A DNA stretch of 64,000 nt, from positions 216,418-280,417 of the forward strand of contig CAJJDN010000045.1 in the NCBI GenBank assembly GCA_905182985.1, given 5' to 3'. The number at the start of each line of letters is the position of its first letter. Within the stretch, counting starts at the first letter, position 1. The notes under the pieces were generated by a model. It did no database searches and had not been told where the DNA came from. It was given only the letters and a program-made list of their open reading frames with translations. The translations under genes and the position numbers were made by a program. This document shows positions 13,656-26,500 of this stretch, piece by piece. This DNA comes from Paramecium sonneborni (lineage: Eukaryota; Ciliophora; Oligohymenophorea; Peniculida; Parameciidae).

Positions 13656-14482
13656 TATATTTAGTTAAAAAATAAATATCATATTTCAGAACCAAAAAAA
13701 TACATTATTTTGGTTCTAAGGAAAATTTGAGATATTATTTCTTTTTTAATTAGATTTTCCTTCATCTACATTCCCTATTGCTTATTTTCTATTCATCGAA
13801 AAAAAAATCTCTTTTAAACATTTTTAGGTTATATCACGATAATAGATAGAAGTATTATTTTATAAAATCAATCATCTCAATTAATTAAAAAGTCTTTATT
13901 TTAAAAAGTACCTTAATTCATCTTCTCATCAAGATTATATTATATAATGATAATTTCATTACAATTATGGTAAATGTCTTTGAATTAAAAATATTTTTTT
14001 ACTTAAATGGATTTTAAATAAAGTGATTCTAACTGATTGTTAATAAAGAAAACATTTTGTTAAAGATTTGATTAGGATTAGTCTTAAATTAATATAAATT
14101 TAGAAAATTTCTAAATCTAATACTGTAACAATACTTAATTATTTTATATTGAGAAATGTAATTTTTAAAGAGCGAATCTTTGTTGTTTTGGGATGAATAA
14201 CTTAAATTATTAAAGGCTAAATCATAATTTTGTTTATTATCTATTATCGCTTATTAACTTTGTTATTAGAAAAGAATATCTTAATTATTAAACATTTCAA
14301 GTTTTCCATTATCTTCTAAAGTTTATTTTTAAATATTTTAATTGAGATCTTTATAAACTTGATCTAAACCTCTTTATTTCTTCATTTTTTTTTCTTCTAG
14401 TAATAATAATAAAGTCTTAGACAATAGCAATTATATTAAATGTATAAGAAAAAAAATTGTCGGACCGTTTTCTTGTTTATAA
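13656..14482. other. AT-rich spacer with a weak minus-strand reading frame
   Basis: Mostly poly-A/T-rich DNA. On the minus strand a frame from an ATG at 14393-14395 (start MKKQRGLDQVYKDLNQN) stays free of TGA for over 300 nt, and a further Lys/Asn-rich open stretch runs to about 13918. The two are in different frames and I found no convincing intron. It may be a small hypothetical gene or an upstream region of the BT1 gene; no homology is recognised. Confidence 0.25.
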
Positions 14483-15000
14483 ATGGATGATTGGTATAGA
14501 AAAAATATTCTTAATGCAGATTTGTTATAAGTCAGAAATCTTAAGACTTAACCTAGATTGTCAAAGTTAAAAATATTCATGAGAATTCTGGAATCCTAAA
14601 TGCAAAAAATCCTAAAATAGATATATTAAATGGTTTCAAGTGCCAGAAGAAATTTTAAATACTTAATAAAATTTAAGTAAAAGCATTTCGAATGATTCTT
14701 CAATTAGTAAAGTTACAACTGAATTATCCTTAAGCAACAATAAAAATTGTTAAAAATAGATAATTTGGAAAATAATTAAGATAAAGTTCTGAATAATTGG
14801 AATATTAAACAATTATCAAAATGATTATTTGAATGATTATATACTTAAGAATAAGAAAGGAATTAATTTATCAGATAGGAGGCAGCAAATATTGTAAAAA
14901 ATTAAGTTCAGAGACATATGGATGATTTATAAATTTAAAAGACAAAAGTTTTAAATATCTAATTATTATAATATTTTAAAAATCGAAACTTACTAGTAGT
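14483..15000 (+). CDS. Possible small hypothetical protein, exon structure unresolved
   Basis: An ATG at 14483 starts MDDWYRKNILNADLL and the following 500 nt stay largely open if frame changes around 14560-14740 are introns (a GTA...TAG candidate of 31 nt lies near 14675). The product would be Asn/Gln/Lys-rich with no recognisable domain. It lies just upstream of the eL24 gene on the same strand. The composition is close to the AT-rich background, so it could be chance. Confidence 0.25.
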
Positions 15001-15083
15001 TATTGTGCACAGTTAATAATGGTATTCTATACATCGATCTACAATTTAATAAATATGTTTATAGAATTGGGAAATAAGCTAAA

Positions 15084-15634
15084 ATGGTTATTAAGATTGA
15101 TTTATGTTCATTTAGTGAATGGCCTATTTACCCTGGACACGGAAGAAGATTTGTGGCTAAAGATGGTAGATTATTTTACTACTTAAATTAAAAGAGTAGG
15201 GCCTTCTCAGCTAGAAAAGAATAATTTGCATTTATTATTTAGATTAAAAGCCAAGAAATTTAATGGACTGTTGCTTTAAGAAGATTAAACAAAAAAATCA
15301 AAACAGATGAGGGTTCTAAAAACGAAGAATTAGAAATCTTAAAATTTAAAGAGCTATAGTTGGTATTTGGTTAGAAGAAATTCGAAGAAGAAGAAAAGAA
15401 GATGAAAGTAAATTTATTTTATAAATTTAGAAAAAAATAAATTTAGAAACTCGTAAGGCTTAAGCTGAATAAGCAGCAAGAGAGATTAAAGAAAGAAAAC
15501 AAAAGTAAATAGATGTCTAAAAATAATAACGCAAAGGAGTAACAGGTACCTAAAAAGTTGCACAAAAAGCCGAAACTAAAGCATCTTAAAAGGCTGTTGC
15601 TAAAACTGCAGGTAAATAAAAAGGGAAAAAATGA
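15084..15634 (+). CDS. RPL24: Large-subunit ribosomal protein eL24, with an apparent frame break
   Basis: eL24 is a structural protein of the eukaryotic 60S subunit. The N-terminal zinc-ribbon-like domain is clear (KIDLCSFSEWPIYPGHGRRF), followed by the conserved IQWTVALRRLNKK, then RNLKIQRAIVGIWLEEIRRR. The Ala/Lys-rich tail contains TRKAQAEQAAREIKERKQ. Oddities: the frame must shift by one base at the G3 run 15311-15313 to join the two conserved halves. About nine extra residues interrupt the usual spacing near 15205-15240. A 39-nt GTA...TAG segment at 15408-15446 aligns best if spliced out, which is long for this genome. The gene is either real with sequence errors or a decaying copy; ribosomal protein genes are usually multicopy in Paramecium. 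Confidence 0.8.
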
Positions 15635-15880
15635 TAGATTAAATATGTACATTAATTATACAACATTAACTTGTTAATGATAGATCAACCTGAAAAAAAA
15701 TTCTATTCAAATATTCAAAATTACAATAACCCTTTATTGGTCAATTATACTTTAAAAAATAATTTTGTCTTAATTATTAATAAACAATAAATCACTTAGG
15801 TATAGTTTTTATTGATAAATTGGAATAATTTATGATCAATATTATAAAGGAATTCTTATAAAAATATTATAAATTAAATT

Positions 15881-16159
15881 ATGAATTAACGATCACTATA
15901 CTTTAATTTCTAAAGGCTCAACATTCCTGTAAAATGTTTACCAGAAAAAATATTGTAATCAAATAATATCTCTACCACTTCAGAGGCTTATGATGGAATT
16001 TCTAATTTTAAGAAGTTGATTTTAGAGTATTAAAAAAAATCATAATTCGAAAAATGTCAAACATTAATTAAAGATTACCTAAAATGTCTCCTCAACTCTA
16101 AATAAAAATGTTAGTAAAATTATGATACATAATACAGATAAAATTAATATGAATTATGA
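15881..16159 (+). CDS. Small 92-aa protein with a CX9C motif
   Basis: ATG 15881 to TGA 16157-16159, a clean single exon of 93 codons including the stop. The second half carries CQTLIKDYLKC, an exact Cys-x9-Cys, followed by Cys-x7-Cys after overlap (KCLLNSKQKCQ), in a predicted helix rich in Lys/Gln. Twin CX9C proteins are typically imported into the mitochondrial intermembrane space by the Mia40 pathway; here only one perfect CX9C is present, so membership is tentative. The stop overlaps the start of the next frame by 11 nt, which is odd and may mean the two form one spliced gene. Confidence 0.45.
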
Positions 16160-16625
16160 GGAGATGGTTTTTTGGTTACAAAAAAATTTTATAATTAGTC
16201 ATGATCAAGCCTTGTAATTGTAAAAAATATATTAAACATCAATCGTTGACCATTAAACATTGATTAAAGTCTTATATTTGCTTCACGAATTTTTAGATCA
16301 AGATAATTTTAGAAATTCCAATGTATAATATTATCAATAAATTAGTTAAATGTTTTAGAAGATATTAAATAAATTCTCAACTGAATTTACATTACTATAA
16401 ATTGAATTTAAATTCATTCATATTAGGATTTTATTAATAAAATTTTACAAGATTAATTTTTTTATTTATAAAGATTCTGTTGTATTGTTAGGCTTTATGA
16501 ATTTTTTAGTTCAAAAAAAGAAGAAATAGGATTATGTGTTGATATATTCCTTAAGAAGCTTATAATACAGGCAAATTCTTAATTAAAAGATCCTTTTTTA
16601 TTAATTTAAAAAAAATATTTAATGA
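16149..16625 (+). CDS. Hypothetical protein, 158 aa
   Basis: A single open frame of 159 codons from ATG 16149 to TGA 16623-16625. The first half is helical (QTLIKVLYLLHEFLDQDNF). The second half becomes hydrophobic and Lys-rich, close to translated AT-rich background, so the true C-terminus may be shorter or spliced differently. It overlaps the CX9C gene by 11 nt in another frame. No family recognised. Confidence 0.4.
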
Positions 16626-17578
16626 TGAGATGAGGTCTATTACCTCTTTTGCTTTTGTAATATTTTAAATTTAAATTTCAGAAAGTGAGCTAGATGAAAA
16701 AGATTATCAAGAAAAAATATTATATTATTAGGTTATATTTTTATAATTTTGAAATTTTAAAATGCATTACTATAATCAATTTTTGTAAAAAACAAAAATA
16801 TTTTTTGGCGATTAAAAATAATTAGTCGTTGTGTCTCTTTTAATTTTTAATTTAATTATGCTCTAAGTTCAATTTATTTAGCAAAGAAATGCTAACATTA
16901 ATTAAAATATTAAAAAAATTTAATGACTGAAAATCATTTAAAATTTTTTAATTAAAAGAAAACATAAAATCATTTATAAAATCTAATTATTTGGATTCTA
17001 TACTAAACATTATTTTAAAATTAAAATGAATTTTTAGCATTTTTTACAAAAAACTTGAATTTAAAGTTTACTGCAGAGTAAATTATTTTCCATTTTAATC
17101 AATAATGTTTTGTTCCTTTATTTTTAGATGAAAAGTAATTACTACTACTTAATATAATAACCTAATATTAAAATTAAAAAAATTATAAAAATTTTATGAA
17201 GCCTGTTAAAAAAAGCTTGTAAGATTTGAAAATTATGAAATAGGTTAATAAAAACATTTTTAAAAGGGAATATAAATAAAAATTAAACAAAAAACAAGAT
17301 ATTTGGGTATATACTTTATTCAGTTTAATTGAAGAAATAAGTATTAAAAATAGTTAGGATTATTATAAAAAAGTCCTTTTTCCATCAAGATTTAAAAATA
17401 TATTATTAAAATAAACTATTTTTTTAAACTTACTGGCAGATTATTTACAAACAATACTAAAATTAATAGGAAATGAAAGATTTGAAAATTATCCAAAAAA
17501 TATTATTAAATAATAGATTAAATTAAAAAAACATTTATAAATTTATAAGTAAAGAAGAATATTCTTAATATTAATTTA
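16626..17578. other. AT-rich spacer, no gene recognised
   Basis: Long A/T runs and frequent stops (TGA) in all frames. Short similar strings, for example GATTTGAAAATTAT near 17225 and 17480, may be remnants of a local duplication, but nothing coding is supported. Confidence 0.5.
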
Positions 17579-20500
17579 TCATTCTATCTAGATATCGTCT
17601 TGTTATAGTTTCTCAATAACTTAAGCCTCTAATTATAAAATATTGTTTAATGCATTTTGATATTTGTGTTTTACTTCCTCTAATTCTTGCAATTTTTATA
17701 CTATGTCTCTATTTTCTTGTTGAGGAGAGATAAATTATGATTGTTAGAATGGTATTCTTTATTTAGGAGAACTGTGTTCTTGGAATTAAGATGGTAATTA
17801 AATGTTCGAAGGTCTTAAATAGTCCTTAGGATATCTATCCCATGAAGATCTATTCTAGCTTTATCTCATTTACTTATGAGGAGATTTATAGGATTCCCTT
17901 TCACGAGCTCTATCTCGTTTCATTTCATCAATAGCTTCCAAAACTTCTGCTCTTTGTCTTTTTCTATTATCGGATTGCATTTAGTATTTAGATATATTTT
18001 CTTTTAACTAATCAATTTATTAATTCAGTTGCATAATATGCATTTCTAGATTGGTTCTTTCATTTTATAAGAAAGCTATTTAATCTTCCAAATCTAGAAT
18101 AACCCTTCTTTAGTATTCAATAGTATCATACAACTCTTAAGGATCATCTTATTGAATTTTATTTTTTAATTCATTAATAGCATTTTCATAGGCTCTTCTT
18201 TCTGCATAAAATTCTATATCTTTGGTTGAAATTTGAGATCTTTATAGTATCTATAAGTGTTATCTTAATTCATAAAGCTCATTTTATCTTTGTTTTTCAT
18301 ATCTTAATATTAATTCCTTCCAATTTTCTCCTTCTGGGTATTTTTAGACATTACTTTATAATAACTAATCTATTCTCCTTAAAAATTCTTAAATCAATTA
18401 TTATTTCTCTAATTCATGTTATTCTTTGAGCTTTTAAATTAGATTGGATTCATTAAATGGTTAACTTTGCTAAAGTTATAATTCAATTTTCTATCTCTCT
18501 TGATTTCTAATTTTAGTAAGTTCTTCTTTTAATTCATCTTTCAGAATTGATTAGAAAGATTACATATGTTATTCAATTTATTCTTCTTTTTCCTAAAGAA
18601 CAAGCATTAATTATTATCTACTTTATTCAGCTTAATCGAATTTTTACCTCCAGTAACTTGCTGTATTTTAAGCGTCTCCTCTTTAACCCACCTCTCTATT
18701 GATATTTTACTAAACAATATCATTATATTTTTATTCCCAATATGTAGAGGTCTGAAGAGCTTTTTGTAAATCTTTGTCAAGTTAACTAATTTAATATTAC
18801 TAAGATTATAATGTATCTTATTAACTTGGATCTGGCTTTTATTATTATTGTTCAAGCTCAAAAACTCTCTTTTTATAAAATGTCACTTCCCCCTAAAATG
18901 TTTGATTTTCACTTCTTAATTTATCAATTATTTCTGAACTCAAATCTTATGGTTTTAATATTGGTTGCCAATCTTTATCTGGTTATAAGTTTTAAGCGGA
19001 TTCTTCTTATTGTTAGATTATTTCTTGCACTTTTTAAGGGTCTTTATGTAAGGTTTAAAGTGCTTCTTAATATTTATCTTTCCAAAACTAGATTTATTTA
19101 TCGTTTTAATCTTAAGATAACATATATTATTTTGATAGTTATTATGATTAATTTTCTTACTCTTAAATTCTCTTTTTTAAATTAACATTTTCATCGTTTA
19201 AAATCTTGTTTTCAATCTTGAGTTAATTAATTTAATTTTCATTCTCTAATTTTGTTTAATCTGTCGTTTATTGTAATACCAATAATGCCTCTTCTTATTA
19301 ATGTATTTGTTAAGCTTATTCAATCATTTTTTTTTATACACTAGTAGGCGATAACTATTAACTGTATTCATTAAGAACTTATTAATATTTTTATTTCCAG
19401 AAATCTACTTACTAACCAATCAAATCAATTTATCTTTATAAATCTGAAACTCTCAATTTCGCGTTTTCTGTTACAGAAGGATCTGAGAGATCTTTAACCT
19501 TTTCATTCAAGACTAAATTTTAGGCCTAGAATTTCAATAATTCTTTTTGATTAATATCCTAATCTATCAATTGTTTTTGATAATTCAAACTTAACTAATT
19601 ATTTTATTCTATCAATTGAGCTATTTTTTATCCTTAATCATCTCCACTTAAGGCTTATTTCATTTATTCAATTACACTAAGTTATAAATAAAAAGTTTTA
19701 CTTTAAATTTCTTAATTTTAATTCTTCTATTTCCTTATTTAGTTTTTGAATTAATCCTTAACTCTCAGGGACTTACTATGAAATATCTTGATTTTCAATG
19801 TTTGCAGTAACTATACTCAGTTTTCCTTATACTTGAATTAATTACTATTAAAGAGAAGCTCGCTCATTTTAAAGATTAATAATTTATTCTTCTAATTTCT
19901 TATCATTTGAAAATTAAGATTATTTGATCTCTTAAATTAATTGTTATTCTTTTTAATTTAGTAATTATTTTTGCTAATCTGCAGAAGTCTATTAAGAGAT
20001 CGATTCTGTGTATTATTTCTTCCAAAATTCAGTTTTAGTTTATTCTTATCTTTATTCATTAATCACCTCTTGACTTTATATCAAAATTGCTTATAAATTA
20101 TCTAGTTCTTTTTATTTTTATGCTAGTTATGCTTGAAGAATAATGTTCTAATCTCTTAATGATTGCTAGGTTTCTTCATCTTCTGAATTTGGCTTCTATT
20201 ATTATTTGGACTCTCTCTAGTTAAGTTAAGTTTTGAGAAATTCTATTTATTACTATTGAATCTCGTTTAATTTATCTTACATTTCAACTTATTTTTAATA
20301 ATTAAGAAGATCGTCTTAAAGCTTTTCAATAACTTAAGACGATTCTTTTTCAACTAAATTAGAAATTCTATCATTTTGATTTGCTTCCAATTAAGCCTTT
20401 AGTTCATTTATTTGGTTGACCGCTTATAAAAGTTTTGCTTAAGCTGATGAAGGAGATAATGATGAATATTATTCTTAAAGTAAATTATCATATTTTTCTT

Positions 20501-23500
20501 TTTCCTTTAAAGCATTACTCTATGCTTCATTTAATTTTTGCTCTAAATTTTAAATTTATTGAACAGATGCAGATTGATGATCCCCTAGAAGTTAATGATA
20601 TTTATCATTCCATAATTATGCATCTGTAATAGCATCTTTTAATTTTTATTTAGTTTCAGTAAGTTCTCCAATTAATTAAGGGATTTCAGTTTCGATTTAA
20701 TGTTATTAGATATGATTTTATTCTTCTAATTCATGAATTTGTTTTGTTTATTATAATAATTTCTCTTATTGTCCATTTGGAGTTAAGTTTTATGATTATA
20801 ATTCTAAAAGTTCTTAATATTAACCTTTAGCTTTTTCTAATTATTTCTTAAGTAATTCAATTTCATTTTATAATTATTATTGTAGTTGAATTTGTTCATC
20901 TTATTTTAGATCATCATGAATATCAATTAGTTATTTAGTCTTTTAGGTTAATTAACTTTGTAAGGCTAATTATTCTTATTAAACTTAATCTAATTTATTT
21001 TGTAGCATTCTTAGATCAGATTATAATTATTGTTTTTCTGACATTAAGCCTACTATTTATTATTCATTCACTCCATTTCCAATCATATCTTAAAACTTTT
21101 ATAAATCATCTTTTCTTTATTATTATAATTCTTCTATTTATTGATTAAGAGCTTAATTAGTTTATTGCAATTGACTGATTTATAATGCTTTTTATGGATC
21201 AGTTTAAAATTGAATAGATCCTGAAGATGCCACTGGTTTTGGAATTTGTTCAGATAATATATCTTACAATTACTTTTACATTTATAATAATTAGTCTTAA
21301 AGATCTAATTTTGTGGCTTTTAATTCATCGTTTTCCTTTTATAATTCATTTTGTTCATCTAACTAAGTTTACAACAATTCATTTTGTTTTTTAAGATCTT
21401 GAATTATTTCTGTTTAATTTCCTTCATCTTTTTAAATGTTTTAAGGACCTACTTATTTTTAACTTGGAAATTATATTGGAATATCTTCTCCATGTTTATT
21501 TGCTAATTTCTAATATTCATTCTTCCAAAACTAAGCATTTTCTTATTCTAATTCATTCTTCAAATCTACTATTTACTGTCTATTCTCTTGATCTTTTAAT
21601 TTTAGATCATTTAATTAATTTTAAAGAGATTCATTTTATTTTTCGTTGATGTCCTTTTATTATTATAAAAGTTTTATATCTCTTTATTAATTATCATTTT
21701 AATCTTATAACTAAATCAAATTTTATTTCAATTCTTCTATATTCTCTTAATTTTATTTTTGTTTTATTAAAGAATTTTAATACTATTATTGTAATTCAGA
21801 TAGTGCTTATTAAGCTTCTTCTTTTGTCATCTTTAAAATATCTTCTTCTTTATGTTAAGGTTGAGAACTTTATTTATGATCTAATAAATCATGATATTTA
21901 TCATTCCATAATTATGCATCTGTAATAGCATCTTTTAATTTTTATTTAGTTTCAGTAAGTTCTCCAATTAATTAAGGGATTTCAGTTTCGATTTAATGTT
22001 ATTAGATATGATTTTATTCTTCTAATTCATGAATTTGTTTTGTTTATTATAATAATTTCTCTTATTGTCCATTTGGAGTTAAGTTTTATGATTATAATTC
22101 TAAAAGTTCTTAATATTAACCTTTAGCTTTTTCTAATTATTTCTTAAGTAATTCAATTTCATTTTATAATTATTATTGTAGTTGAATTTGTTCATCTTAT
22201 TTTAGATCATCATGAATATCAATTAGTTATTTAGTCTTTTAGGTTAATTAACTTTGTAAGGCTAATTATTCTTATTAAACTTAATCTAATTTATTTTGTA
22301 GCATTCTTAGATCAGATTATAATTATTGTTTTTCTGACATTAAGCCTACTATTTATTATTCATTCACTCCATTTCCAATCATATCTTAAAACTTTTATAA
22401 ATCATCTTTTCTTTATTATTATAATTCTTCTATTTATTGATTAAGAGCTTAATTAGTTTATTGCAATTGACTGATTTATAATGCTTTTTATGGATCAGTT
22501 TAAAATTGAATAGATCCTGAAGATGCCACTGGTTTTGGAATTTGTTCAGATAATATATCTTACAATTACTTTTACATTTATAATAATTAGTCTTAAAGAT
22601 CTAATTTTGTGGCTTTTAATTCATCGTTTTCCTTTTATAATTCATTTTGTTCATCTAACTAAGTTTACAACAATTCATTTTGTTTTTTAAGATCTTGAAT
22701 TATTTCTGTTTAATTTCCTTCATCTTTTTAAATGTTTTAAGGACCTACTTATTTTTAACTTGGAAATTATATTGGAATATCTTCTCCATGTTTATTTGCT
22801 AATTTCTAATATTCATTCTTCCAAAACTAAGCATTTTCTTATTCTAATTCATTCTTCAAATCTACTATTTACTGTCTATTCTCTTGATCTTTTAATTTTA
22901 GATCATTTAATTAATTTTAAAGAGATTCATTTTATTTTTCGTTGATGTCCTTTTATTATTATAAAAGTTTTATATCTCTTTATTAATTATCATTTTAATC
23001 TTATAACTAAATCAAATTTTATTTCAATTCTTCTATATTCTCTTAATTTTATTTTTGTTTTATTAAAGAATTTTAATACTATTATTGTAATTCAGATAGT
23101 GCTTATTAAGCTTCTTCTTTTGTCATCTTTAAAATATCTTCTTCTTTATGTTAAGGTTGAGAACTTTATTTATGATCTAATAAATCATGATATTTATCAT
23201 TCCATAATTATGCATCTGTAATAGCATCTTTTAATTTTTATTTAGTTTCAGTAAGTTCTCCAATTAATTAAGGGATTTCAGTTTCGATTTAATGTTATTA
23301 GATATGATTTTATTCTTCTAATTCATGAATTTGTTTTGTTTATTATAATAATTTCTCTTATTGTCCATTTGGAGTTAAGTTTTATGATTATAATTCTAAA
23401 AGTTCTTAATATTAACCTTTAGCTTTTTCTAATTATTTCTTAAGTAATTCAATTTCATTTTATAATTATTATTGTAGTTGAATTTGTTCATCTTATTTTA

Positions 23501-26500
23501 GATCATCATGAATATCAATTAGTTATTTAGTCTTTTAGGTTAATTAACTTTGTAAGGCTAATTATTCTTATTAAACTTAATCTAATTTATTTTGTAGCAT
23601 TCTTAGATCAGATTATAATTATTGTTTTTCTGACATTAAGCCTACTATTTATTATTCATTCACTCCATTTCCAATCATATCTTAAAACTTTTATAAATCA
23701 TCTTTTCTTTATTATTATAATTCTTCTATTTATTGATTAAGAGCTTAATTAGTTTATTGCAATTGACTGATTTATAATGCTTTTTATGGATCAGTTTAAA
23801 ATTGAATAGATCCTGAAGATGCCACTGGTTTTGGAATTTGTTCAGATAATATATCTTACAATTACTTTTACATTTATAATAATTAGTCTTAAAGATCTAA
23901 TTTTGTGGCTTTTAATTCATCGTTTTCCTTTTATAATTCATTTTGTTCATCTAACTAAGTTTACAACAATTCATTTTGTTTTTTAAGATCTTGAATTATT
24001 TCTGTTTAATTTCCTTCATCTTTTTAAATGTTTTAAGGACCTACTTATTTTTAACTTGGAAATTATATTGGAATATCTTCTCCATGTTTATTTGCTAATT
24101 TCTAATATTCATTCTTCCAAAACTAAGCATTTTCTTATTCTAATTCATTCTTCAAATCTACTATTTACTGTCTATTCTCTTGATCTTTTAATTTTAGATC
24201 ATTTAATTAATTTTAAAGAGATTCATTTTATTTTTCGTTGATGTCCTTTTATTATTATAAAAGTTTTATATCTCTTTATTAATTATCATTTTAATCTTAT
24301 AACTAAATCAAATTTTATTTCAATTCTTCTATATTCTCTTAATTTTATTTTTGTTTTATTAAAGAATTTTAATACTATTATTGTAATTCAGATAGTGCTT
24401 ATTAAGCTTCTTCTTTTGTCATCTTTAAAATATCTTCTTCTTTATGTTAAGGTTGAGAACTTTATTTATGATCTAATAAATCATGATATTTATCATTCCA
24501 TAATTATGCATCTGTAATAGCATCTTTTAATTTTTATTTAGTTTCAGTAAGTTCTCCAATTAATTAAGGGATTTCAGTTTCGATTTAATGTTATTAGATA
24601 TGATTTTATTCTTCTAATTCATGAATTTGTTTTGTTTATTATAATAATTTCTCTTATTGTCCATTTGGAGTTAAGTTTTATGATTATAATTCTAAAAGTT
24701 CTTAATATTAACCTTTAGCTTTTTCTAATTATTTCTTAAGTAATTCAATTTCATTTTATAATTATTATTGTAGTTGAATTTGTTCATCTTATTTTAGATC
24801 ATCATGAATATCAATTAGTTATTTAGTCTTTTAGGTTAATTAACTTTGTAAGGCTAATTATTCTTATTAAACTTAATCTAATTTATTTTGTAGCATTCTT
24901 AGATCAGATTATAATTATTGTTTTTCTGACATTAAGCCTACTATTTATTATTCATTCACTCCATTTCCAATCATATCTTAAAACTTTTATAAATCATCTT
25001 TTCTTTATTATTATAATTCTTCTATTTATTGATTAAGAGCTTAATTAGTTTATTGCAATTGACTGATTTATAATGCTTTTTATGGATCAGTTTAAAATTG
25101 AATAGATCCTGAAGATGCCACTGGTTTTGGAATTTGTTCAGATAATATATCTTACAATTACTTTTACATTTATAATAATTAGTCTTAAAGATCTAATTTT
25201 GTGGCTTTTAATTCATCGTTTTCCTTTTATAATTCATTTTGTTCATCTAACTAAGTTTACAACAATTCATTTTGTTTTTTAAGATCTTGAATTATTTCTG
25301 TTTAATTTCCTTCATCTTTTTAAATGTTTTAAGGACCTACTTATTTTTAACTTGGAAATTATATTGGAATATCTTCTCCATGTTTATTTGCTAATTTCTA
25401 ATATTCATTCTTCCAAAACTAAGCATTTTCTTATTCTAATTCATTCTTCAAATCTACTATTTACTGTCTATTCTCTTGATCTTTTAATTTTAGATCATTT
25501 AATTAATTTTAAAGAGATTCATTTTATTTTTCGTTGATGTCCTTTTATTATTATAAAAGTTTTATATCTCTTTATTAATTATCATTTTAATCTTATAACT
25601 AAATCAAATTTTATTTCAATTCTTCTATATTCTCTTAATTTTATTTTTGTTTTATTAAAGAATTTTAATACTATTATTGTAATTCAGATAGTGCTTATTA
25701 AGCTTCTTCTTTTGTCATCTTTAAAATATCTTCTTCTTTATGTTAAGGTTGAGAACTTTATTTATGATCTAATAAATCATGATATTTATCATTCCATAAT
25801 TATGCATCTGTAATAGCATCTTTTAATTTTTATTTAGTTTCAGTAAGTTCTCCAATTAATTAAGGGATTTCAGTTTCGATTTAATGTTATTAGATATGAT
25901 TTTATTCTTCTAATTCATGAATTTGTTTTGTTTATTATAATAATTTCTCTTATTGTCCATTTGGAGTTAAGTTTTATGATTATAATTCTAAAAGTTCTTA
26001 ATATTAACCTTTAGCTTTTTCTAATTATTTCTTAAGTAATTCAATTTCATTTTATAATTATTATTGTAGTTGAATTTGTTCATCTTATTTTAGATCATCA
26101 TGAATATCAATTAGTTATTTAGTCTTTTAGGTTAATTAACTTTGTAAGGCTAATTATTCTTATTAAACTTAATCTAATTTATTTTGTAGCATTCTTAGAT
26201 CAGATTATAATTATTGTTTTTCTGACATTAAGCCTACTATTTATTATTCATTCACTCCATTTCCAATCATATCTTAAAACTTTTATAAATCATCTTTTCT
26301 TTATTATTATAATTCTTCTATTTATTGATTAAGAGCTTAATTAGTTTATTGCAATTGACTGATTTATAATGCTTTTTATGGATCAGTTTAAAATTGAATA
26401 GATCCTGAAGATGCCACTGGTTTTGGAATTTGTTCAGATAATATATCTTACAATTACTTTTACATTTATAATAATTAGTCTTAAAGATCTAATTTTGTGG

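Noticed and set aside
15205..15240. Unexcised internal eliminated sequence (IES) as the cause of the nine extra eL24 residues
   Set aside because: The TA-bounded segment there is only about 18 nt and lacks a TAYAG-like end, below the known minimum IES size.
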